Shown: in pieces, positions 1-6,090 of the stretch | Position numbering within the stretch: the first letter of the stretch is position 1 | How the letters are laid out: every line of letters starts with the position of its first letter | Notes under the pieces: model-generated | Seen by the model: the letters and a program-made list of their open reading frames with translations, nothing else | Told to the model about the DNA's origin: nothing | Databases searched by the model: none | Assembly: GCA_041497995.1 (NCBI GenBank) | Contig: JBGQHM010000172.1 | Span: 1 to 13,450, forward strand | Direction: 5' to 3' | DNA from: DATKMS01 sp041497995 | GTDB lineage: Bacteria; Desulfobacterota; Binatia; HRBIN30 | DNA: 13,450 nucleotides | Translations under genes and position numbers: made by a program

Positions 1-140
1 GCCTGCCTCCGGCCCGAGTCTGCCATCCCTATCCACTGCAACGCTTCGGCGTTCTCACCCAAGGCAGGAGCCCGGTGCGGTAATGCCGCTCGCCGGGATC
101 TGTGGAGGGGGTGGTCAGTGATGATCATCTCTACTCCGTC
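1..140 (+). mobile_element. Group II intron, 3' end (partial)
   Basis: This is the 3' tail of a group II intron, a self-splicing retroelement whose body and probable reverse transcriptase gene lie left of the window. Domain V (68-100) and domain VI (104-137) fold as expected, so the intron should end near 140, seven bases after the candidate branch adenosine at 133. The stretch 1-67 would be the end of domain IV; it holds a small AACGC-TTCG-GCGTT hairpin (40-53), and I see no clear end of an intron-encoded protein in it. The insertion point is about 6 bp beyond the stop codon of the convergent SDR gene, so no coding sequence is broken. The last two bases are TC rather than the usual AY, so the exact 3' splice site is uncertain by a base or two. 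Confidence 0.72.
68..140 (+). ncRNA. Group II intron domains V and VI
   Basis: Domain V is 68-100. The lower stem pairs 68-76 with 92-100 and carries the catalytic AGC triad at 69-71. A two-base bulge (90-91) follows, and the upper stem 77-80/86-89 closes a short UAAUG loop. After a three-base linker, domain VI pairs 104-107 with 134-137, 108-110 with 129-131, and 111-117 with 122-128 around a GUGA tetraloop (118-121). This leaves U132 and A133 unpaired, and A133 is the expected bulged branch-point adenosine. The pairing was worked out by eye. The third pair of domain V is G-A instead of the common G-U. Confidence 0.72.
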
Positions 141-146
141 TGCTGA

Positions 147-902
147 TCAAGCAATCGAGTAGCCGCCGTCGACCGGCAACGTCTGACCGGTGATGTAACG
201 TGCCGCCGGGCTCGCCAGGAACAGGACTGCCGGTGCGATCTCCTCCGGCGTGCCCCAGCGCCCGAGCGGCATGCGCTCGAAGTCTTTGCGTGTGTACTCC
301 GGCAGCGCCTGGATGCGCGCCGTCATGTTGGAGCGGATGAGGCCGGGTGCGACGGCGTTGACGCGGATGCCGTCCTTCGCCCACGCCGCCGCCAAGGTCT
401 TCGTCATCTGAACGATGCCCGCCTTCGCCGCGCCGTATGCCGGCACAGCGGTGATTCCGAAGTAGGATGCCATCGAGGCGAGGTTGACGATGCTCGCGCC
501 GCCGTCCAAGCCGCTCGCCGCCAGCTTCTCCCGACACGCGGCGGACATCCGGTACGTGCCGAACAGATTGATGCGCACGGATTCCTCGAAGACGTCCGGC
601 TCATACTCGCTCTTGCCGCCCGGCAGATTGGCACCGGCGTTATTGACCAGCACGTCAACCGACGGCAGCGTGTGTGCGAGCGCGTCGATCGCGGCAGCAT
701 CGCGCATCTCGAGCGATCGGTAGTGGAGACCCGAAAGGTCGTTGTCGTAATCGGCGGCTTGCGCGCGGCGACCAGTGATCACGACGTGCGCCCCGGCGCC
801 GGCGAAGGCGCGCGCGACGCCGTGACCGATACCGCTCGATCCGCCGGTCACCAGCACGTGCAAGCCCGAGAAGTCGAAGCGCACCCGGTCCGTATCGCTC
901 AT
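147..902 (-). CDS. SDR family NAD(P)-dependent oxidoreductase
   Basis: A classical short-chain dehydrogenase/reductase of 251 residues, the usual length for the family. It would interconvert a hydroxyl and a carbonyl using NAD(P)H; the substrate cannot be told. The Rossmann nucleotide motif TGGSSGIG is at residues 19-26, NNAG at 87-90, Asn112, and the catalytic Ser143, Tyr156 and Lys160 (YGAAK) are all present. The PG motif is at 186-187 and the C-terminal VDGG at 244-247. I chose the ATG at 902 over a longer frame because it overlaps the stop of the upstream Gfo/Idh/MocA gene as ATGA, and because family homology starts there; the upstream extension is arginine-rich shadow sequence. The overlap implies translational coupling. 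It is the last gene of its operon, ending just before the intron end. Confidence 0.93.
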   Translation of the reverse strand: MSDTDRVRFDFSGLHVLVTGGSSGIGHGVARAFAGAGAHVVITGRRAQAADYDNDLSGLHYRSLEMRDAAAIDALAHTLPSVDVLVNNAGANLPGGKSEYEPDVFEESVRINLFGTYRMSAACREKLAASGLDGGASIVNLASMASYFGITAVPAYGAAKAGIVQMTKTLAAAWAKDGIRVNAVAPGLIRSNMTARIQALPEYTRKDFERMPLGRWGTPEEIAPAVLFLASPAARYITGQTLPVDGGYSIA

Positions 903-1909
903 TCCCACACTTTCTCCCACCGCCGCGTCTCGACCGAACGGTAGAGAGCGAGAGCCACACGCAGCTCGCCGAGCGCTGCCTCGGCTCCGGCCGCAGGCGC
1001 TCGCCCGTCGAGCACTGCGGCAGCGAAGTCGGCGAACTCGCCCGGATAGGAACGCATGTAGCCGCCGACTTCGCCGACCTGCTGGCCCTCGGGATGCTCC
1101 GCGTTCCAAAGCATCACGCGTCCGGATCGTTCGACGGTGACCTCGCCGCGCGCGCCGGTGATGCGGAACATCGCCTCGGGCACGAACGGGCCGTCCTTCA
1201 TTATTCCGTCGAGCACGGCGACGACGCCGGAGCGGAAGCGCAGCAGCGACCGTACGAGCGACTCGCCTTGCATCGCCGGGTAGGGCCGCCCGAGCGCGCC
1301 AATCACCTCCTCCACCTCACCGAGCAACATGCGCAGCGGTCGGATCCAGTGCGGTGCCGCATCGATGACGATGCCGCCGCCGGCCGCGCTATTGTCGCAG
1401 CGCCATGGCCGATCGCCGCCGTAGAACATCTCGATCGGCGGGATCGCGAAGCTGCCGCGCGCCGTAACGACGTCGCCGATCGCGCCGTCGTCGAGGACTC
1501 GCTTGGCGACGAGCACCTCCGGCCAGTACTGCGTGTTCTCGGCGACCATGAAGACGGTTCCGGCGCGCCGCCACGCCGCGAGGATGCGCTCGCAGGCGTC
1601 GAGCGTGGTCGCGAGCGGCTTCTCCAACAGCACGTGCTTGCCGGCGGCGAACGCCTGCACCGCGACCTCTTCATGCAGATGATGCGGCAACATCAAATCG
1701 ACAGCATCGAAGTCGCCGTGGGCGAGCCCCTCTTCGAGGCTCGTGAAGGCGCGCGCGCCCGTCTCGCGTGCCATGGCCTCGGCGCGCGCACGGTCGGCGT
1801 CGATCGCCGCAGTGATCGCGATCTCCGGCGCGCCCTCACGGATCGCCGGCAGGTGCATGTGTGAGATCGCGCCGCAGCCGACCAGCGCCATTTTGAATGT
1901 GCGTGCCAC
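899..1909 (-). CDS. Gfo/Idh/MocA family oxidoreductase
   Basis: A 336-residue dehydrogenase of the glucose-fructose oxidoreductase/inositol dehydrogenase family, acting on sugar-like or cyclic hydroxy compounds with NAD(P). The N-terminal Rossmann fold has GCGAIS at 11-16. The characteristic EKPLA is at 96-100, with Lys97 the expected catalytic lysine, and the substrate-side DxxxH pair is Asp183/His187. The start is GTG at 1909, with a GAGGAG ribosome-binding sequence about 7 bases upstream; it directly abuts the TAA of the NTF2-like remnant. The length is normal and no residues are obviously missing. Its ATGA overlap with the SDR gene suggests the two enzymes act on the same pathway. The substrate is unknown. 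Confidence 0.92.
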   Translation of the reverse strand: MARTFKMALVGCGAISHMHLPAIREGAPEIAITAAIDADRARAEAMARETGARAFTSLEEGLAHGDFDAVDLMLPHHLHEEVAVQAFAAGKHVLLEKPLATTLDACERILAAWRRAGTVFMVAENTQYWPEVLVAKRVLDDGAIGDVVTARGSFAIPPIEMFYGGDRPWRCDNSAAGGGIVIDAAPHWIRPLRMLLGEVEEVIGALGRPYPAMQGESLVRSLLRFRSGVVAVLDGIMKDGPFVPEAMFRITGARGEVTVERSGRVMLWNAEHPEGQQVGEVGGYMRSYPGEFADFAAAVLDGRAPAAGAEAALGELRVALALYRSVETRRWEKVWE

Positions 1910-2144
1910 TTACCGACTCCTCTTCGCCGCCGTGATCGCCCGCAGCAAGTCGCTGCGGTCGAAGAACACTTCGTTGGAGTAAATTCCGCCGTCGCGAATT
2001 TGCAGTGTGCACACCGTCCACCAAGCCGTCACGAGTGAGACGTCAAGCGCCACTGCGTACCTATGCAGGTCGGGCAGCGCGAGGCAAGCTCGGCGCGGCG
2101 GCGGCGTAGTGGGTTTGTAGAAGACGATGCTGTCCGGAGCGCGG
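1910..2144 (-). pseudogene. SnoaL/NTF2-like protein remnant
   Basis: The minus frame between the CoA transferase stop and the Gfo/Idh/MocA start reads like pieces of a SnoaL-like (NTF2-fold) protein. An N-terminal piece has VFYKPTTPP, a middle piece LPDLHRYAVALDV, and a C-terminal piece IRDGGIYSNEVFFDRSDLL. Members of this family are normally about 120-150 residues. Here only about 75 codons remain: the N-terminal helices are missing, and the segments between the pieces look shortened. No in-frame start codon exists in the region itself; the first ATG (2233) lies inside the CoA transferase gene in another frame. I read it as a gene eroded by deletions. A short expressed fragment translated by readthrough is possible but unlikely. 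The family call rests on remembered motif patterns. Confidence 0.5.
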
Positions 2145-2732
2145 CTATTCGATGACTCCAGCGCTGCGCAGTCGCTCGAGGTCGGCAGCGGCGACGCCGA
2201 TCTCACGTAGCACCTCGTCGGTGTGCTCGCCAAGCAGCGGTGCAGCGCGGCGGAGCGCGGCGGGCGTTTTCTCGAAACGGGCCGCGGGGCGCGTCTGGCG
2301 CATCGGTCCGGCGTGCGGATGGTCCGACTCGACGATCAGTTGGTTCGCTTCGATCTGCGGGTCGGTCAGCAGATCTTGGCGACTCAACACCGGCGCGCAC
2401 GGCACGCCTTCGGCACGGAGACACGCCAACCATTCAGCCGATGTTCGCGTCGCCAACACCGCCGCGGTCAGCGTCAGCCGCTCGTCGGCAAAGCGCTCGC
2501 GGCGCGCCACCGAGGTGAAGCGCGGGTCGTCAAGCCATTCGGGACGCTCGAGCGCACGCGTCAAGGCGCGCCAGTCGGCGTCGGACATGGCGCTGCAGGT
2601 GATGAAGCCGTCCAGCGTTGCGAAGATCAGATCGCGTGTGCGCGCCGGGCGCGTCTCGTCATCGACCTCATCGACCCACGTGTAGCGTGCCATTCCCTCC
2701 GGCCACAGGAAAGACACCATGGCGTCGAGCAT
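2145..2732 (-). pseudogene. CaiB/BaiF (family III) CoA transferase, C-terminal half only
   Basis: The 195-residue product matches the second half of a family III CoA transferase, enzymes that move CoA between carboxylic acids and are normally about 380-420 residues. It opens with MLDAMVSFLW, which in full-length members lies mid-protein. It continues through the region with DGFITCSAMSD and WRALTRAL, then ERFADERLTL and EGVPCAPV, ending with the LLGEHTDEVLREIG tail motif typical of the C-terminus. The N-terminal CoA-binding half, including the catalytic aspartate, is absent. Going upstream in the same frame, nothing family-like continues beyond about 2745, and a TAG stops the frame at 2808-2810. 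The fragment cannot catalyse transfer alone unless it pairs with a separate N-terminal subunit, which is not seen here. It heads the minus-strand operon. Confidence 0.8.
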
Positions 2733-2864
2733 GGCTACGCGGCAAGATGCTGAGGGGTAGCATTTGCGGTAGAACGGCGTGCAAAAAACGCCGGTACGGC
2801 CAAAACACTACACGTCCTACGCCCGCTGCTCATGCAAGCTCGCCTCCGCCATGACCACCACCAT
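2733..2864. other. Non-coding gap at the truncated CoA transferase
   Basis: This stretch holds the breakpoint of the CoA transferase and no convincing gene. A 6-bp stem with a 7-base A-rich loop (CGGCGT at 2775-2780 with ACGCCG at 2788-2793) is the only structure. It lies between the divergent operon and the antitoxin promoter. No insertion-sequence ends or target duplications were recognised. Confidence 0.4.
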
Positions 2865-2894
2865 TTGACGGCCGCGGGCCGGCCGTGGTACGCT
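2865..2894 (+). promoter_or_regulatory. Candidate promoter and operator dyad of the toxin-antitoxin pair
   Basis: A TTGACG hexamer (2865-2870) is followed after 18 bases by TACGCT (2889-2894), a weak sigma-70-like match. Between and overlapping them is the inverted repeat ACGGCC (2868-2873) / GGCCGT (2881-2886). A dyad placed across the promoter is what an autorepressing ribbon-helix-helix antitoxin would bind. The -10 element is poor, so the promoter call is tentative. Confidence 0.35.
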
Positions 2895-2918
2895 TCTTTG
2901 TGAAAGGTTCATAACCAT

Positions 2919-3218
2919 ATGCCACGCAACCCACAGACCACCGCTGTCGTCACCGTCTCACTGCCCGTGCCGATGGCTCGCCAGGTCGATCGCCGATGCA
3001 AGGCCGATCACCGCACCCGTAGTGAGCTCGTCCGCGACGCGCTCCGCTTCTACCTCCACGCTCAACCCGACATCGACGAGGCCGGCCGCCAAGCCTACTT
3101 CGACGCCAAAGCCGGCAAAGGCCTGTCTCCCATCTTTGACACGGCTGACGAGGGCATCGCTCACCTACACGCCGCTGCCAAGCGCCACGCCGTGGCCAAA
3201 CGCCGCAAAAAGCGATAA
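2919..3218 (+). CDS. Ribbon-helix-helix antitoxin (CopG/MetJ type)
   Basis: A 99-residue basic protein. Residues 10-16 (VVTVSLP) form the DNA-contacting beta strand, followed by helix 1 (about 18-30) and the TRSELVRDALRFYL helix (33-46), the classic ribbon-helix-helix layout. The rest (50-99) would be the toxin-neutralising tail and ends in a very basic AKRRKKR. The ATG at 2919 has GAAAGG 11 bases upstream, slightly long spacing. Its TAA stop overlaps the inferred toxin frame, as in typical toxin-antitoxin operons. By family, it would bind its own promoter dyad and hold the toxin inactive. The RHH fold is clear; the antitoxin role is inferred from the neighbour. Confidence 0.85.
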   Translation: MPRNPQTTAVVTVSLPVPMARQVDRRCKADHRTRSELVRDALRFYLHAQPDIDEAGRQAYFDAKAGKGLSPIFDTADEGIAHLHAAAKRHAVAKRRKKR

Positions 3219-3499
3219 CGCGCCCTTGCAGGCGACACCGCTTCGTCGGCAACTTCGAGCGCCAGTACGCCGACGCACCGTCCGCGGTGCAACGCGCCTT
3301 TGATAAGCAACTTCGCGTGCTCCTCGAGCAGGGGTACCGTTATCGATCGCTCGACGCTCACCCCTGGCCAGCGCATAGCCCCGATGCCTGGCAAGCCCGC
3401 GTCAACGACGCGTGGCGCTTTTACTATTTCATGGACGGCGACACTTACGTGATCTATCAGCTACAGAAGCACCCCAAGTCGCCGCAGCGCGGTCGATAG
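3215..3499 (+). CDS. RelE/HigB-like toxin with missing conventional start
   Basis: The frame encodes a small RelE/ParE-superfamily protein, probably an mRNA interferase of the HigB/RelE type. Recognisable pieces are FVGNFERQYADAPSAVQRAFDKQL in two parts (FVGNFERQY, then AVQRAFDKQL), WQARVNDAWRFYYF and YQLQKHPK near the C-terminus. The only conventional start is GTG at 3287 (70 residues), but family-like sequence clearly extends upstream of it. Reading from ATA at 3215 gives 94 residues, the usual length. That ATA overlaps the antitoxin TAA as ATAA, exactly where an ATGA coupling would sit. The start may therefore have mutated, leaving a weak or dead toxin, or translation may begin at a non-standard codon. 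The boundary is uncertain; the family call is good. Confidence 0.68.
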   Translation: MTRPCRRHRFVGNFERQYADAPSAVQRAFDKQLRVLLEQGYRYRSLDAHPWPAHSPDAWQARVNDAWRFYYFMDGDTYVIYQLQKHPKSPQRGR

Positions 3500-3673
3500 G
3501 CGAACTCCGGATTGGCCTCGATCCAGAGTGACGAGACCGGACGGCAGCGTCGTTTTGGTGAGTATGCTCTCGGAGTCCGGGGCTCGGTCAGCGAGGGGCC
3601 AGAAACCCGATGAAGCCTGAGGAAGACGCACACCACCTTCCGCCCAGGGTGCTCGTGCCACCGCCTCAGTCCC
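3500..3673. other. Intergenic gap between convergent genes
   Basis: This short gap separates the toxin gene from the convergent MBL hydrolase. I see no gene, no strong hairpin followed by T-runs, and no repeat. Confidence 0.4.
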
Positions 3674-4957
3674 TCACACGCCGCCCGTCGTGAGCGCGCG
3701 CCGCGTGCGCTCGATCTGGTAGCGCAGCCACCCGGTTTCCCAGAAGTTCACACCGCCGCGCTCCGCGAGGAGATACTGATGCGCGGCCAGATACGCTTCG
3801 AGGGCGGGAGGCGACGCCGGCTCGGCGGCGAGCGCCATCTCGGCGAGGTGGATCGCGGCCACCGCCTCGCCTGCAGTCAGTCGCTGGCGGGCACGCTCGG
3901 CGACGACCGCGGCGCCGCCGGCGAGCTCGACGATGTCTGGGTACACCTCATTCGGCAGCACCGGGTACAGCTCCGTCGTCGAGCGCTGGTGGAACCAACC
4001 AGCATAGCCTTCCCAGACGGCGCGCACACTCCACGAGACGCAACCGTAACCCTGTCCCACCTCGAGCTCGGCCGGTAGTTGCACCTCGCGCATCAGCGTG
4101 AAGACGTCCTTGCCCTCGTTCATTCCCTTCACAGTCTCGTCGTGGACGTACTGCACGGCGTCGCGCACGCGCGTCAGCTCGGCGCGCACGATGTCGGCGC
4201 CGCGGATCGGGGCGAAGTGGCCGGTCAGCAGCAGCTCGGGCTGGAGCGCGAGGACGCGATTCACGGCGTCGATGAACGGTAGCGCGAAGCGGTAGCGATC
4301 ACCGCGCAGCGTGACGAGGTTGGGGAAGTGCCCGAACAGCGCGCTGAAGACGTTGCCAACGAAGGCGACGCGCTGTGCTGGCAGCCAGACGCACATCGAG
4401 TCGAGGGTCTCACCTCCCGGCGTCGACAGCAGCTCGAAGCGCACGCCGCCGAGGTCGAACTCGTAGCGGTCGGCGAAGGTGATCGTCGGCTGAGGCCGCG
4501 CCTGCACGCGCAGATTCTTCTCCGCCGTGCCGACGGCCGTCGGGAAGAACGGCGCGCTGTGCGCAACTCGGAAGGGGTGGATGCGGGAGTCGTCCTCCTG
4601 ACAGACATGGTTGTTCGCTTGCGCGACGATCTCGGTGCCCGGCTCGCGGAAGAGATCAACGCCGCCGACGTGATCGACGTGCGCCTGGGTGAGCAGGATG
4701 TAGCGTACCGGACTACTGTCGACCGCATCGAAGTTGCGTTTATGTGTCGGTGCTTCGAACCCCATGCCGGTGTTGATCACCACGCGCCCGGCGGGTGTGA
4801 CTACGAGGTAGGAGTTCGAGAGGCCCTCGGACAGCCAGATGGAATCGGTGACGCGCGTCCCTTCGGTCTGACTCGCCGGACGGATGTCGAAGCCCCCGGG
4901 TCGGGAGCGGTACAAGGGCTCGCGCATGACGTCTCTATACGCAGACCTCGGCGGCAT
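3674..4957 (-). CDS. MBL-fold hydrolase with alkyl-sulfatase dimerisation domain
   Basis: A 427-residue metallo-beta-lactamase-fold enzyme resembling the SdsA1/alkyl sulfatase group, which hydrolyse sulfate esters with two zinc ions. The MBL domain (about 30-260) has TQAHVDHVGG at 90-99. Here the first histidine of HxHxDH is Gln91, while His93, Asp95 and His96 remain. Glu183 (GGET) and His247 (TGHFAP) are candidate further ligands. Residues 265-335 (EGKDVFTLMREVQLP to VRAVWEGYAGWF) match the dimerisation domain. Residues 345-405 look like a TPR-like helical hairpin ending the protein. No signal peptide is seen, so it is probably cytoplasmic. ATG 4957 is used; a second ATG ten codons on (4927) is an alternative. 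It starts 13 bp after the EEP gene stop, suggesting one operon. The substrate is unknown. Confidence 0.85.
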   Translation of the reverse strand: MPPRSAYRDVMREPLYRSRPGGFDIRPASQTEGTRVTDSIWLSEGLSNSYLVVTPAGRVVINTGMGFEAPTHKRNFDAVDSSPVRYILLTQAHVDHVGGVDLFREPGTEIVAQANNHVCQEDDSRIHPFRVAHSAPFFPTAVGTAEKNLRVQARPQPTITFADRYEFDLGGVRFELLSTPGGETLDSMCVWLPAQRVAFVGNVFSALFGHFPNLVTLRGDRYRFALPFIDAVNRVLALQPELLLTGHFAPIRGADIVRAELTRVRDAVQYVHDETVKGMNEGKDVFTLMREVQLPAELEVGQGYGCVSWSVRAVWEGYAGWFHQRSTTELYPVLPNEVYPDIVELAGGAAVVAERARQRLTAGEAVAAIHLAEMALAAEPASPPALEAYLAAHQYLLAERGGVNFWETGWLRYQIERTRRALTTGGV

Positions 4958-4970
4958 GCGCCAGCAGGTC

Positions 4971-5975
4971 TCAGACGTCGATGACAGCGGTCACCGGGCA
5001 GTGATCACTAGCCTCGCTATGCGCCAGGCCGATCGTCGGATAACGCACCGCATTGGTCTGTTCGCACTTGAGGCTCAGGCCCTTCCGCAGGATCTCCCCG
5101 CCTTTCACCTTCAGCTGCTTGTCGACCAAGATGTAGTCGAGCCGGCTCACCGAGTCGTCGGACTCATAGTAATGCGTCCAGTTCTCGGGTGTGGCGGCGA
5201 AGGCGTCAACGAGACCCGGCGCGGTCAGGAGCGGCACGAGGCTTTCGCCGGCGCGTTTCTTACTCTTGTTCTTGTTCTGCTTGGCGTCGGCCACGTCAGC
5301 GTTGAGGTCGCCGAGCACGATCGGCAGCTTGCCTTGATTGCGCGCCTCGGCGGCGAGCGCCATCACACGTTTCGCCTGCAGCGCGCGTCGCGCGTCGGCG
5401 GCCGGCGTTCCGTCTTGAGCTTTGAGGTGATTGACGAGGAAGGTGAGCGTCTTGCCGCCGAAGGCAACGTCGACGCACAGACAATCGCGTGAGAAGACCG
5501 CGTTCGTCGCCGGATAACCGACAGCCGTCTGCGGACCGCCGACGCCCCGGAGGACTGGCTTGCCGTCTTTGCCTTCATCGATGTGGGTCCGAATGTCGGT
5601 GATCTGACCGGCAAAGCCTTTCCGCACGAGAAAGCCGACATCGATTCCCCGCGGATCATTGCCGTCGATCAGAATCATCCGGTCGAAGTAGCTCTTCAGA
5701 TACTGCTTGTTGAAGATCCGCAGCGTGTAGAGGTTCTCGACCTCCTGAACCGCGAGGATGTCGGGGTTGGAATCGAGGATGGCACGCCCGGTGTTGTCGC
5801 GCTGAACCAGGGTCACCTCGTACGATACGAGATCGCCCGCCCGGCTCGCGATCGATGCCAATCCGACCGCCTGCACGAGCTTCTCGTAACTCCGATTCTC
5901 CCATGGCGTATCGAGCAGCGCGTAGCGATTGAACAGATTTTCGAGGTTGAACGTCGTGACGCGAAGTAGAGACAT
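4971..5975 (-). CDS. Endonuclease/exonuclease/phosphatase family protein
   Basis: A complete EEP-fold metal-dependent phosphodiesterase of 334 residues; family members cut DNA, RNA, inositol phosphates or lipids. Motifs are in order: TFNLENLF with Asn10, VQEVEN with Glu78, NDPRGIDVGFLV, NHLKA with His183, LGDLNAD with Asp223 and Asn225, SRLDYILVD with Asp280, and SDHCPV with Asp324/His325. The catalytic set is intact. A lysine/asparagine-rich insert (about 231-243) follows the GDLNAD motif. The ATG at 5975 has AAGGAGG six bases upstream, much better than the frame's earlier ATG at 6017. No signal peptide is seen, although some relatives are secreted. It lies between the outer-membrane gene and the MBL gene on the same strand. 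DNase, nucleotidase or phospholipase action cannot be separated. Confidence 0.9.
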   Translation of the reverse strand: MSLLRVTTFNLENLFNRYALLDTPWENRSYEKLVQAVGLASIASRAGDLVSYEVTLVQRDNTGRAILDSNPDILAVQEVENLYTLRIFNKQYLKSYFDRMILIDGNDPRGIDVGFLVRKGFAGQITDIRTHIDEGKDGKPVLRGVGGPQTAVGYPATNAVFSRDCLCVDVAFGGKTLTFLVNHLKAQDGTPAADARRALQAKRVMALAAEARNQGKLPIVLGDLNADVADAKQNKNKSKKRAGESLVPLLTAPGLVDAFAATPENWTHYYESDDSVSRLDYILVDKQLKVKGGEILRKGLSLKCEQTNAVRYPTIGLAHSEASDHCPVTAVIDV

Positions 5976-5990
5976 CGCAGCCTCCTTCTG

Positions 5991-6054
5991 GTGGGCCAGT
6001 CGCCCACTACGGCGCAAGATGAGCTACTTGCATCACTACTGTCGCGACTGTCAA
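5991..6054 (-). promoter_or_regulatory. Leader region upstream of the EEP gene: -35-like box and hairpins
   Basis: On the minus strand a perfect TTGACA (6049-6054) is followed by the palindrome GTCGCGAC (6041-6048). A good -10 is not visible at the normal spacing (GCAAGT at 6026-6031). Closer to the gene are two stem-loops, GCAAG/CTTGC (6014-6031) and GTGGGC/GCCCAC (5991-6007). The latter ends about eight bases before the ribosome-binding site. This may be an internal promoter or a terminator-like end of the preceding outer-membrane gene. Confidence 0.28.
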
Positions 6055-6090
6055 TAGCTTCGGCAATGAATAGCAAGCAACGTAGGATGC

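Noticed and set aside
121..162. Tiny plus-strand ORF (ATG to TAG) preceded by a GGAGG-like sequence
   Set aside because: It lies inside intron domain VI and across the intron end; the purine-rich stretch is the 5' arm of the domain VI stem.
1094..1864. Long plus-strand ORF antisense to the Gfo/Idh/MocA gene
   Set aside because: Arginine- and alanine-rich mirror of GC-rich codons; the minus strand carries clear family motifs.
2775..2793. Rho-independent terminator
   Set aside because: The stem has only 6 bp and lacks a following T-run on either strand, and it lies upstream of both divergent genes.
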